From an uncultured Lachnospiraceae bacterium (GTDB taxonomy: Bacteria; Bacillota; Clostridia; Lachnospirales; Lachnospiraceae): DNA of 34,528 nt. The position numbers and the translations under genes are program-made. Numbering within the stretch: position 1 is the first letter of the stretch; each line of letters opens with the position of its first letter. The DNA is taken from positions 1-34,528 of the forward strand of contig CAJTMC010000039.1 in assembly GCA_910577115.1 (NCBI GenBank), read 5' to 3'. The notes below the pieces were generated by a model. The model did no database searches, had not been told where the DNA came from, and saw only the letters and a program-made list of their open reading frames with translations. This document shows, one piece after another, positions 7,648-16,451 of this stretch.

Positions 7648-10600
7648 TTACTGCACGATATGCACAATGCTGTCATCCGCTCCTGTTGTTTTAATGGTAT
7701 AACCAAGTTCAATCGCATCACCGATATAGCGGTCCTGCATTGTATTCGGATAATCAAATGGAGTTGCCGTTACAACTGGCGTCCAGATTGTGATACTGTG
7801 TTCGCCATTAGAACTTACATCACGGCTTCCTTCTACGATGCCAGGTGAACGTTTATCAGGCGCAAGCTGATTTGTATAAAACTTCATTTTCTGCAGATTG
7901 CTTGCAATTCCATTTTCATGGCTTACACACATTGTATAGGTAATCGTTGTAACTGCAAAGTCTTCGCTATATTGGATATCCCTTTCAAATATAACAGGCG
8001 TATCGTAAATGCCTGAATAACTGTACACCGTATCAGGATTATCACTCATAAATACATACAGATCATTGAATATATTAGAGCCTGTTACAAGGTTTACTGC
8101 CAATCTGTCCAAGATACTGTTGCTGCTGATATAAGCTCTTTCAGTGTCTTTGTAGAACGGGGCAATCCTTCCGTCTTTACCTGTCAGGGAACTGATATTG
8201 GCAAACTGTCTGCCTTTTTCAGTTGCACTTGTGAGGTAGTTCTTCTGTACCCTGTTTGAAGTACCGACGATATCATTTTGTCCGTCATCCTGTCCAAAGT
8301 ATCTTGACAGATACTGTGTCAAATAGCTGTTCTCATATTTCAGCGTTACCTTAAGTTCAAAGCCCTGTCCTGCTGATACAATAGCAAACTTATTTTGGTT
8401 TACCATGTCAATCCAGGCATCTGACAGGTTGCCGTTTGCATCATAATCTTCAATATAATCCGCTCCCTGATGTTCAAGTTCTTTCTTGTACTTGGAAGTG
8501 TAATTACTCTTGAACAGTACCTGACTGATGTAATAGCTTTCTGTCTGTGTCTTATTGGAATTTCTGAATTCACCAACAGCAGACTGAACGTTATTTCCAT
8601 TGTAACTGTAATTTGTCTTTGAATACTTGAAGAACATGATTGACCTTCTTCTATCAGGGAATGTTACTTTGTTATTCCTGTTGTCAGGATTGTATTCAAA
8701 GTCATATTGTAAATAGTTCTTTGTATGACTGTCAACAACTGTCTTTGTTTCACCATTACTCAACCTGATGTTGAATGATGTAATTGGCGCCATATGATGC
8801 AGCACGTTGTCATCCTGATTATATTGGTCAGGCACATTATTTGAACCGCTTATATTCTGAGGCTGCATTTCCTTTACATTAGGATTCATAGCAGGCCAAA
8901 TGTCAGAAATTGCTGTTTTTTCATTGGATGGATAATATACATCTTTTGCAGTAGCCGTTACTCTTCTGCTTGTTCCGCTTCCTGTAATGCTTGTACCTGT
9001 ATAATAATCTTCATAGATTAACCTGTCATGGTTAGGATAAATCTTAAAAGTCATTGTTTCCTTTGGAAGGCTTGTCACAGTAGCCAAAACAGTAGGAATC
9101 TCCCTTTGGATATAAGTGGTTCCTGTCTTGATATGGTCTACCACTGTCGTTGTTCCGTATGATGCAGGTGTCTGTGAAGCACCAGTTGACCCCCAGGAAA
9201 TCAAGTTATTTACATCGAACTCATAAACATCGGAAGTTGTATCATAAGGCGTTATAGTTGTTTCGTTTCCAAAAGAAGCATTGTTTGCAAATCTTTGTTT
9301 ATCTGCAAATATGGTTGCTTTGGGGTTTTCTACGTCTATCGTGTAATACAGGTTGTAGTTCATGTCATGATTGTCCCTGCCTCTTTGCTGACAGATATGC
9401 TCCGTGATACCCGCGCCTGTATTCTGTACAAAATTGGAAACTTTAATATCCACATCAGACTGCCATACTTTATTTCTTATGGCATATGTCATTGACTCAT
9501 TATTTTGTGTGTAAATAGTGTGCGACGGGATTAAATGATCCGACTGTGTGCCACTTGGATCCGTGTATTCGGAACTGAAATATCCGACTCCGCCAACATT
9601 GTTATGCTCCTCAAAATCATAGAACCAGTTTGTGTAATCTGTCGGCTGCATTTTATCCCCTGCGTAATTATAGCCCTCATCATAATATACCTTTGTATAA
9701 TTTTTGTCTTCCCCCACATGAATATATGCAGTGCCGAATGCAAGGGCGGAAGTAAATACTTCGGGTTCCGTGTCATAAACCCATATAATCTGCATTTTGT
9801 CATCCTGCTTTGTAATTTTAAACCCAGTCAGTTCAGAAGAACCGTTTGACGTGGCTATTTTTTCTCCGAGTCCGTCGTAATTATCGGCAGATTTGTTTGA
9901 ATGCCAGTCATCATACTGGTCTGTCGTCAATGCGTCTAAATATACATTATCATTCCAATTCTCTCCGCTGTCATAAGTATATGTCCCGTTCAGGGTGTAA
10001 GCCGTTTCACCTGTTGTATAAACACCCCTGATCGTAATCGGTGTTTTATCAATTACCAGTTTTGCATGTGGTACATTAATGAAGCTCTTGGAAAATCTGT
10101 CTCCCGAAAGTCCGCTTCTAAGACCATAAATCGGTGTTGCATTCTGCGGAGACTGCATTCTTGCCAAATAATTGTACTGGTAATATGGTTTATTCTCCAA
10201 GGAAAATTCAATCCTGAAACCTTTTGACGCGCCTGTATAGGAGTAGATATATTTTAAATGGAACTTTTCACCGACTCTTAAATGGCTGCAGTGCCTTACG
10301 ATTTCGCCGTTTGGCATCGTATATGTCAAATCGTTCCATTCATCATTGTCCGCAATCAGCAGGATTTCCGTATCTGTTTCAGCAGGAAATTCATGCGAAA
10401 CCGTTTCCACCTTTATGTATGCATATGTAGGATCGATTATTTTCTGTCCTGTCGCATACTCTACCAAATCCTGCCAGTCAATATAGGTTCCTGTGATTTC
10501 CTTATCAGCCGTAGTATAATGCTCTTTTCCGCATGCCCATTCTACTGTACATGATGATGACGGCGAGCCATTCCAATAGTTTTTTGTCCTGTTTTCTTCA

Positions 10601-12171
10601 TACGGGCAGTAATATGAATGGTAGCAGTGTGCCTTATGGTCATGTCTTGTATAATGTCCGTCATGATGATTGCCATCATCATCCGTATACCCGTCTTTCC
10701 ACCCTGCATTTTTTTCGCCTTTGCAGGGTGCCGTGCTTTTTCCATTAGTGCAGTACCAGTTACATGCAGGTGAATAATCATGACTGTGGTTATATACGGG
10801 ACCGTAAAACCTGTCTTCATCATTTCCCGTAGTCCTTGAATCCTCGGTGTCCTGATATTGAAATGTTTTATCTTTCAGATCCTTTTTCATTGCAGTATAT
10901 TTGAATGTTGCTGATGTACCTTCAAGTGACCATCTTAAAAACATCGGCATTTTGAATATGCCGTCTTTTGGTTCAAGCCTGCTTGCCCTTGGAAGGCTTG
11001 TCAGTGTGCCTGAAATAGCATTTGGACTGCTGATTGTGAGTGTTCCGTCACCGTTGTCGGTGCATGTTACATTTGGAATTTCAAAGTCAAAGTATCTGAG
11101 TACACCGTTTGCATCTGATACTGTAGTGGTATAGAGCTTTTGTTCCTCGTCCCAATAAAGCCTGATTGGTTCGGCACTGCTGATATCATCAATGGAAAAT
11201 GCAAAGCTTGGTATCATTCTCATGTTTGTTGTCTTCCATACAACCTGACGATAGAGCTTCATCGCCTCATACTGTTCATTCGGATCAATGGTCGTTCTGA
11301 CGTAACCGTCACAGGATCCTGAATATGTCGATGTTCCGTGACCGCCATATTTTCCGTTTGAATCTTCATATACAAGTCTTAAATATTTTCCGTTTCCACC
11401 GACTGTCGTTACAAATCCATATTCAACTGCCCAATCCAGCGCCTGTTTTGCCTGATATTTTGCTTCCCCACTGTATCCCTCGGCATCAGAGTCCTCATTG
11501 CAGTAATAATTTAATATTGCAAAGGCATATGCCTGTGACATGTCAACACCTGCTTCTGCATAGGTTATTTCTTTTACTTTTGTCTTATATTGGGCAACAC
11601 CTTTGGCAGGAAGCGCTCCCTCATGCCCCGTTAACTTATATCTTACTTCTGAGAACCATTTTGTAATGCCTCCCGAACCTGTGTACCTGTTCTGAACTGC
11701 ATCGTCTTCATCATCCTCTTTAAATTCCGTAAAAGCTTCATTCCATGCCTCAGATGAAGGGGCTCCGTCTGTTCCCGTCTGTGTATCGGCATCCGTGTGG
11801 TCGCCATTCAGCTCCCAGCTTCCCCATCCCCTGAAATACTCAAAATCATTATTTCCATCCAGTTGGCTTAGCAGATACCTGATATTGCTCGCTATGGTTC
11901 CCTCATGTCCATCTATTGTGGCATACACCATTTGCAAATCAGATACGTAGCTTCTGAAAGGATAACCTCTCTGTATGCAGTATATATATTCCCATTTTCC
12001 ATCAATATATGCCCTTGCCAGCATTCCCGTATGGTCATGGAATATAAGCCCTTCAAGGCTGGTATCGTATTCTGCTGCATGTGCCGTCATCGGATTTGCC
12101 ATAATGCCGATACATGCAAACGCTAAAAATACTGTTTTTAAATATGTAAAAATATTGTTTTTCTTTTTCAT
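7648..12171 (-). CDS. Giant exported surface protein, possible thioester domain
   Basis: A 1507-aa secreted protein. A signal peptide (MKKKNNIFTYLKTVFLAFAC..., cleavage after AHA about residue 32) leads into a globular region with YCIQRGYPF (Cys65) and RQVVW (Gln309). Their spacing and context recall the Cys and Gln of thioester adhesin domains. At about 450-545 is a striking Cys/His cluster (CNWYC, CKGEK, HHDGHYTRHDHKAHCYHSYYC). The rest is Tyr-, Asn- and Thr-rich with beta-strand-like alternation. No LPXTG-like motif, C-terminal TM or known anchoring repeat is visible, so the mode of attachment is unclear. The frame extends to a TTG at 12219, but the signal peptide fixes the ATG at 12171. 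The ribosome site there is weak (AAGAA). No family recognised with certainty. Confidence 0.75.
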   Translation of the reverse strand: MKKKNNIFTYLKTVFLAFACIGIMANPMTAHAAEYDTSLEGLIFHDHTGMLARAYIDGKWEYIYCIQRGYPFRSYVSDLQMVYATIDGHEGTIASNIRYLLSQLDGNNDFEYFRGWGSWELNGDHTDADTQTGTDGAPSSEAWNEAFTEFKEDDEDDAVQNRYTGSGGITKWFSEVRYKLTGHEGALPAKGVAQYKTKVKEITYAEAGVDMSQAYAFAILNYYCNEDSDAEGYSGEAKYQAKQALDWAVEYGFVTTVGGNGKYLRLVYEDSNGKYGGHGTSTYSGSCDGYVRTTIDPNEQYEAMKLYRQVVWKTTNMRMIPSFAFSIDDISSAEPIRLYWDEEQKLYTTTVSDANGVLRYFDFEIPNVTCTDNGDGTLTISSPNAISGTLTSLPRASRLEPKDGIFKMPMFLRWSLEGTSATFKYTAMKKDLKDKTFQYQDTEDSRTTGNDEDRFYGPVYNHSHDYSPACNWYCTNGKSTAPCKGEKNAGWKDGYTDDDGNHHDGHYTRHDHKAHCYHSYYCPYEENRTKNYWNGSPSSSCTVEWACGKEHYTTADKEITGTYIDWQDLVEYATGQKIIDPTYAYIKVETVSHEFPAETDTEILLIADNDEWNDLTYTMPNGEIVRHCSHLRVGEKFHLKYIYSYTGASKGFRIEFSLENKPYYQYNYLARMQSPQNATPIYGLRSGLSGDRFSKSFINVPHAKLVIDKTPITIRGVYTTGETAYTLNGTYTYDSGENWNDNVYLDALTTDQYDDWHSNKSADNYDGLGEKIATSNGSSELTGFKITKQDDKMQIIWVYDTEPEVFTSALAFGTAYIHVGEDKNYTKVYYDEGYNYAGDKMQPTDYTNWFYDFEEHNNVGGVGYFSSEYTDPSGTQSDHLIPSHTIYTQNNESMTYAIRNKVWQSDVDIKVSNFVQNTGAGITEHICQQRGRDNHDMNYNLYYTIDVENPKATIFADKQRFANNASFGNETTITPYDTTSDVYEFDVNNLISWGSTGASQTPASYGTTTVVDHIKTGTTYIQREIPTVLATVTSLPKETMTFKIYPNHDRLIYEDYYTGTSITGSGTSRRVTATAKDVYYPSNEKTAISDIWPAMNPNVKEMQPQNISGSNNVPDQYNQDDNVLHHMAPITSFNIRLSNGETKTVVDSHTKNYLQYDFEYNPDNRNNKVTFPDRRRSIMFFKYSKTNYSYNGNNVQSAVGEFRNSNKTQTESYYISQVLFKSNYTSKYKKELEHQGADYIEDYDANGNLSDAWIDMVNQNKFAIVSAGQGFELKVTLKYENSYLTQYLSRYFGQDDGQNDIVGTSNRVQKNYLTSATEKGRQFANISSLTGKDGRIAPFYKDTERAYISSNSILDRLAVNLVTGSNIFNDLYVFMSDNPDTVYSYSGIYDTPVIFERDIQYSEDFAVTTITYTMCVSHENGIASNLQKMKFYTNQLAPDKRSPGIVEGSRDVSSNGEHSITIWTPVVTATPFDYPNTMQDRYIGDAIELGYTIKTTGADDSIVHIVQ

Positions 12172-12502
12172 GGTATTCTTAAAAGACAGCCCATATAATT
12201 GCTGCCGTAAACAACGCAAATCATATATTACCCTGTCTTTTTTCTTTTCCTCCTCCCTGAATTTTAATCTTTACTTTTTATTATAAATAAACTGTTTTGC
12301 ATTATTATAAAATCAGGAATAAAGGCTGCGTATTTGTAAAATTCTGTATATAAACATATCCTATATATTATTTAAAGGAAACGATAAATACCATGTCCCA
12401 AACAAGTCTTGACGGATAAAATTTCAATCTTTTATAAGTAAAAAACCTTTGTTACAAAAAAAGACCTTAGAATCAATCTAAAGTCTTTTTTACTTCAATT
12501 GC
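12172..12502. other. AT-rich intergenic region, promoter of the giant gene and upstream terminator
   Basis: Very AT-rich, no coding frame supported. It must hold the promoter of the 1507-aa gene, though I cannot assign boxes firmly. Its right part is the terminator of the upstream lipoprotein gene. Confidence 0.45.
12457..12491 (-). terminator. Terminator of lipoprotein gene 12503-13372
   Basis: AAAAAAGAC and TTAGA pair with TCTAA and GTCTTTTTT around a five-base loop, with one mismatch. It lies 12 bases beyond the stop codon. Confidence 0.8.
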
Positions 12503-13372
12503 TTAATCAGCCCATTCTGTAATATAAACAGCATTTTCATCTGAACCCGTTACTTCAAGATAATAATTATCCCATGCTACACCATCGCCATTGCCCATTT
12601 TAGCAGATTCTAAATTTGTAGCAGCGGTCCATTCAGGCTGACCTTTTTCAAGATATATCCATCCCGTTCCCCAACTTCCGCCGTTTTTTAAGTCAGGATT
12701 CCATTTAATCCCGTTAGCCTCCATAATCGAACGATATACCGTAATTGCTTCCTCAGGTGTATACTTTTTATTTTCCTGCGATGCAGGATATTCTTTTTCG
12801 GTATCTTCCTCTTTTGGCATATCTGTTACAGGTACATTTTTTCCTTTAGTTGGAACTTCAACAGCAGGATTGTCAGGCGCATCATCATTCTGTGCAAAAA
12901 CAGCTTCTTTATTCTCTGCTTTTTCCATAACTGCAATTCTTTCAAAATCATCCGCTTTCACTAAATAAGTGCTCTTTGCAAAGGCAACCACAACCCATTC
13001 GCCATTCCTACTGATTGTACGAACACTGATGTCAGGTTTTGTATATCCTGCATAAGTTCCCCAATAAGAATATATGTCAATGCTTTCCGTCAGGATACAA
13101 ACTTCATGGAACTCGTCAAACTGTGAAATATCCAGTTCATCACCATCCGTATCAAAGCTGTCAATCTCAAACAAATCAACAGCCTCCTGATAAATGCATT
13201 TTTCATCATCCACAGTTTCCTTTAATGGAATAACCGTTTCTCTGTTTTTTGTATTTTCTGTTTCAATACTCACATTCTGTACATCTTTAATATTAATGTC
13301 CTCTTCTATGATCCCGCAGCCACTCAACGATACTGCGAGCATCAAAAACGCCGATACATGCCTCTTTTTCAT
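12503..13372 (-). CDS. Lipoprotein with SH3-like segment
   Basis: A 289-aa exported lipoprotein. The N-terminus KKRHVSAFLMLAVSLSGC is a type II signal peptide, the Cys being lipidated. An acidic linker follows, then a segment ESIDIYSYWGTYAGYTKPDISVRTISRNGEWVVV that looks like a small beta-barrel (SH3-type). Then comes a Pro/Glu-rich spacer and a C-terminal domain (YTPEEAITVYRSIMEANGIKWNPDLK...GSWGTGWIYLEKG). The GYTKP segment recurs in the neighbouring lipoprotein, so the two genes are distant duplicates. AAGGAG stands 9 bases before the ATG at 13372; a TTG two codons upstream is less likely. Function unknown; binding of cell-wall or surface components is a guess. Confidence 0.75.
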   Translation of the reverse strand: MKKRHVSAFLMLAVSLSGCGIIEEDINIKDVQNVSIETENTKNRETVIPLKETVDDEKCIYQEAVDLFEIDSFDTDGDELDISQFDEFHEVCILTESIDIYSYWGTYAGYTKPDISVRTISRNGEWVVVAFAKSTYLVKADDFERIAVMEKAENKEAVFAQNDDAPDNPAVEVPTKGKNVPVTDMPKEEDTEKEYPASQENKKYTPEEAITVYRSIMEANGIKWNPDLKNGGSWGTGWIYLEKGQPEWTAATNLESAKMGNGDGVAWDNYYLEVTGSDENAVYITEWAD

Positions 13373-13404
13373 AACCAATCACTCCTTCCCGAATGAAATT
13401 TGGG

Positions 13405-13442
13405 AAAAAAGCAGATGACTGATTTATACCAGCATCCGCTTT
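13405..13442 (-). terminator. Terminator of lipoprotein gene 13485-14294
   Basis: AAAGC pairs with GCTTT and GATG with CATC in an imperfect stem. On the minus strand it runs into TTTTTT. Confidence 0.6.
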
Positions 13443-13484
13443 CCCCCGTGTACAATTGTATATGTCATTTCATATCAGTATTTT

Positions 13485-14294
13485 TTATTTTCTTGTCTTC
13501 AAGTCCTTGTAATATACCCTGACCCATATGTCCCTGTCATTATACTTCGATTCCATTCCTTCAATATAAAATTTGGCATATGCCCTAAGCAAACGGTCAT
13601 CATCCCCACCAATTGTGCTTTCTGTCAGATTATCAAGATAGTCCCAATCCGTCTGCGATATGCTAAGTTCCACAAAGTCCATATCAGGTTCAGGCGCATC
13701 TAGCAGTTCATAGCCGTTTTCCGCATTTGAGAAATATTCTTCCAAATAGGAAATCACATCCTCCTGCGTAATGAGCTTTGTTTCCACGCCTGTATCATTC
13801 TTTACATCCTCCTGTTTAATAAGAAGATAATGAAAGTCATTATCATTTGCAAATTCAAAGCAGTACCAGTCATCATTATAATTAAAGATGTCAAGAGCAA
13901 CATTGGGTTTTGTATATCCAACCATGATGCCTTCAGGTGTATAGACATCCAGTGAATTATGCAGTTCCAAACTCGAACCGCCTGGAATAAGTGCATCCAT
14001 GTCGATTTTCTCTGTAGAGGCTGTCCAGTCAATACTGTCTTTTTCCACCGCAAAGAAATATTCATGCTCTACATAAACCCTCTCATTTTCAGCTTCACCA
14101 ACAGTTTCCGTTTCCATAATGGTTTGGTCATCCGATTCTGTGTCTGCATCCTCCTGTGCCACGATAACTGTTTCCTCCTGTATTGGCACCTCCGCATCCG
14201 TTGCACTTACCTTTGTTCCGCATCCTGTTGAGGATGTCACCAGCATTCCCGCTGCCAGAATAATAATAAATCTTTTTACCGTTTTTCTCTTCAT
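13485..14294 (-). CDS. Lipoprotein related to the neighbouring one
   Basis: A 269-aa lipoprotein with a type II signal peptide (KRFIIILAAGMLVTSSTGC) and a Glu/Asp/Thr-rich linker. A middle segment (LHNSLDVYTPEGIMVGYTKPNVALDIFNYNDDWYCF) parallels the GYTKP region of the lipoprotein encoded just downstream. The C-terminal half (EEYFSNAENGYELLD...) does not match the partner. AAGGAGA lies 8 bases before the ATG. Both genes have their own terminators, so they may be expressed separately. No named family recognised. Confidence 0.75.
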   Translation of the reverse strand: MKRKTVKRFIIILAAGMLVTSSTGCGTKVSATDAEVPIQEETVIVAQEDADTESDDQTIMETETVGEAENERVYVEHEYFFAVEKDSIDWTASTEKIDMDALIPGGSSLELHNSLDVYTPEGIMVGYTKPNVALDIFNYNDDWYCFEFANDNDFHYLLIKQEDVKNDTGVETKLITQEDVISYLEEYFSNAENGYELLDAPEPDMDFVELSISQTDWDYLDNLTESTIGGDDDRLLRAYAKFYIEGMESKYNDRDIWVRVYYKDLKTRK

Positions 14295-14499
14295 ACTGTC
14301 ATTTCTCCTTTCAAAATTTCATTTTGCACCCTTTTTATAGGTAAGACATCTAATTATATACAGAAACTTGAAAAACATAATTAAAAGGATTTTAAAGCAA
14401 CTATTTATATGTTCAATATATTGCCCCTGTTTGATTATAACGTAAACACACATTCCCGTCAACGCCGAAGAAAATTAGTCGGATTTTATCTTCCATATT

Positions 14500-14533
14500 A
14501 AAAACTCCCCTGTCATTTCAGATAGAAGAGTTT
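14500..14533 (-). terminator. Terminator of the NERD-domain gene
   Basis: AAACTC (14502-14507) pairs with GAGTTT (14528-14533). On the minus strand the stem is followed by TTTTTAAT. The remaining bases of 14295-14569 show no gene. Confidence 0.55.
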
Positions 14534-14569
14534 ACTGCTGCCGCTTTTTGAGTCAGTGGAAGTACTCTA

Positions 14570-15976
14570 TCATCCAATTAACACGATAAACAGGACAACC
14601 ATCGCAAGCAGTCCAAGTGGTATGTTAAAAAGCATTACCGTGTAGCTTACAAGCAAGACGATGCGAAACTCGGGCGTCCACCCGAACAGTATAATAGGCA
14701 GATACGGTATCAGGCACACCGCAATCGTCATGATGCTTGGTTTGGGGGCTTTTATCCGTCCCGTTTTATTCACAGGTGTATTTCTTGCCACTGCCCTTTG
14801 GTATTCTGCGGCAACTTCATTGTTGTAGCGTACATATCTGGAAAATACCTTTTCCGTTTCCTCCAGCCTTTCCATCATACGCCGTCTGCTTTTTACCTTG
14901 AACTCCTGCTCCCCGATATTATGTTCATTTAACAGGTTTCCAAGTCTGTCCTGTATACCCTTGGGGACTGTCTGCGTACCCTGTATGGAACTTACAAATG
15001 TATAAAATTCTGATACGCGGATGACACTGCTCCTGCTTTCATTGCTGATTGCAACTTTATTATTCGCAATGAATATTACTGGAATGACGGGGATATGGCA
15101 GCCTTCTCCGAATTCCTGCCGCAGCAGCCGTTCCACCGCAAGGCAGTGTCTTGTATTCTGTTCCACTGGCGATTTATCAATTCTTTTCAGGATATTTCCA
15201 TTATGAATGTCTTCAATCACCCATCTTCCATCATTTGTGATGTGCAGCCTTTGGTTCTCATTCCCGTAATTCTTTATCTCCGCCACGATAAGCCCTTTAT
15301 CCGTAATGATATAGGCATCCACTTCCGATGTATTTCCCTGCGAATCAGCCGATGCAAGGACAATATTCCGCAAAACCCTGTATTTCCCCTCATATAGCCT
15401 CAACTGTTCATTTACATATTCCTCGCCTGCAATTCCCTTTTGCAGGATTGCAAGCTCTTTGTCCGCATCGTCAATCAGCGACCATGCATGTGAATGTATT
15501 CTCTGTAGAAACTCTTCCGTCGGAAAATCTATCCCGCTGTTTTCAATATAATCCCCTGCCTGTTCCAATAAAGAATTTGGACCACCATCCCTCTTTACGC
15601 CGCTGCGCCTTCCTACCTTCATGCTGCTCTTATCCTGATAATATCCGCCTTCTATAGGAAGTGTCCATATCCTGTCAAACATGGCATTCCTTCGGGCAGT
15701 AAGTTCTTCCTTTTCTTTTTGCAGGAAATCAACCGCATCCTCATTTTTCATTGCTATCTCTTCATAACAGTAACCTTCACCTGTTACGGACAACTGCAGC
15801 TCTGCCAGATTGGTTCCGCGGATAATCCCATATTCCGAAGCCTTTTGGGCGCAGAATGCCTCCATCTCATCCGCAAGAACCTTTTTGGTATCAGGAAGCA
15901 TGGCTTTCCGCCGTCTTTCCTTCATTATTTCAGACACCGTATGCCTGATTCCCAGTAAACCATATGAAATATTCAT
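14570..15976 (-). CDS. NERD-domain (nuclease-related) membrane protein
   Basis: A 468-aa protein with a NERD domain in the middle: AGEEYVNEQL, then RVLRNIVLAS, then SEVDAYIITDKGLIVAEIKNYG. The Glu, Asp and ExK residues of that stretch match the restriction-endonuclease-like core. The N-terminal part is helical and charged. The C-terminus has two hydrophobic segments (IMTIAVCLIPYLPIILFG and IVLLVSYTVMLFNIPLG), so the protein is anchored in the membrane with its nuclease-like domain probably inside. The frame continues to 16069, but GGAGG 5 bases before the ATG at 15976 decides the start. It is divergent from the HTH gene at 16148. NERD proteins are thought to process DNA; the substrate is unknown. 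Confidence 0.82.
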   Translation of the reverse strand: MNISYGLLGIRHTVSEIMKERRRKAMLPDTKKVLADEMEAFCAQKASEYGIIRGTNLAELQLSVTGEGYCYEEIAMKNEDAVDFLQKEKEELTARRNAMFDRIWTLPIEGGYYQDKSSMKVGRRSGVKRDGGPNSLLEQAGDYIENSGIDFPTEEFLQRIHSHAWSLIDDADKELAILQKGIAGEEYVNEQLRLYEGKYRVLRNIVLASADSQGNTSEVDAYIITDKGLIVAEIKNYGNENQRLHITNDGRWVIEDIHNGNILKRIDKSPVEQNTRHCLAVERLLRQEFGEGCHIPVIPVIFIANNKVAISNESRSSVIRVSEFYTFVSSIQGTQTVPKGIQDRLGNLLNEHNIGEQEFKVKSRRRMMERLEETEKVFSRYVRYNNEVAAEYQRAVARNTPVNKTGRIKAPKPSIMTIAVCLIPYLPIILFGWTPEFRIVLLVSYTVMLFNIPLGLLAMVVLFIVLIG

Positions 15977-16147
15977 TGTTTCCTCCATTCGTATATAGCC
16001 TTTATATATGTTCAATATATTATCCATATTATCACACCATAGGAGGCATTTCAACAAAAATATAAGCAATATCTTGCTAATATCAATTACTTACATATAT
16101 TTAATATTTTGCACTCATAATAAAATAAAAACAGCGGAGGGATTTCT

Positions 16148-16414
16148 ATGATTAATTATGATAACTGTTGGGAAACCATGTCAAAAAGAGGAATCACGAA
16201 ATATGCCCTGATATACCATTATGGCATGAGCAGCAACACTCTGCGCCGTATGGCGCACGGGGAGCCGATTACAACATCCACCATCAATGAGCTGTGCCTG
16301 ATTCTGCACTGCAGGCCAGAGGATATCCTGTCTTTTGAGGTTACGGCGGAGGAAAAGATATATAACGAAAAACGTGAAGCAGAAATTTCAATAAAAAAGA
16401 AAAAAAGAACCTAG
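16148..16414 (+). CDS. Small HTH transcription regulator (Cro/C1 type)
   Basis: An 88-aa DNA-binding protein, almost entirely one Cro/C1-type helix-turn-helix of the YozG-like kind: GITKYALIYHYGMSSNTLRRMAHGEPITTSTINELCLILHCRPEDIL. A Lys-rich tail follows. GCGGAGGG lies upstream of the ATG. It is one of the few plus-strand genes, divergent from the NERD gene with 171 bases between the starts, so it probably controls that shared promoter region and itself. Its last codons overlap the terminator hairpin that serves the converging surface-protein gene. Confidence 0.85.
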   Translation: MINYDNCWETMSKRGITKYALIYHYGMSSNTLRRMAHGEPITTSTINELCLILHCRPEDILSFEVTAEEKIYNEKREAEISIKKKKRT

Positions 16415-16427
16415 AATGACAGGTTCT
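16401..16427 (-). terminator. Terminator of the LRR surface-protein gene
   Basis: AGAACCT pairs with AGGTTCT around an eight-base loop. On the minus strand it is followed by TTTTTTT. It lies inside the 3' end of the converging HTH gene, so the two transcripts overlap. Confidence 0.75.
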
Positions 16428-16451
16428 AAGTTCTTTCTTTCAGTGCTTTGT

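Noticed and set aside
7648..12219. TTG start at 12219 for the giant protein, and similar upstream starts for MTase, Xis, NERD and Abi-alpha genes
   Set aside because: In each case a downstream start has a better ribosome site, or a signal peptide or family similarity begins there.
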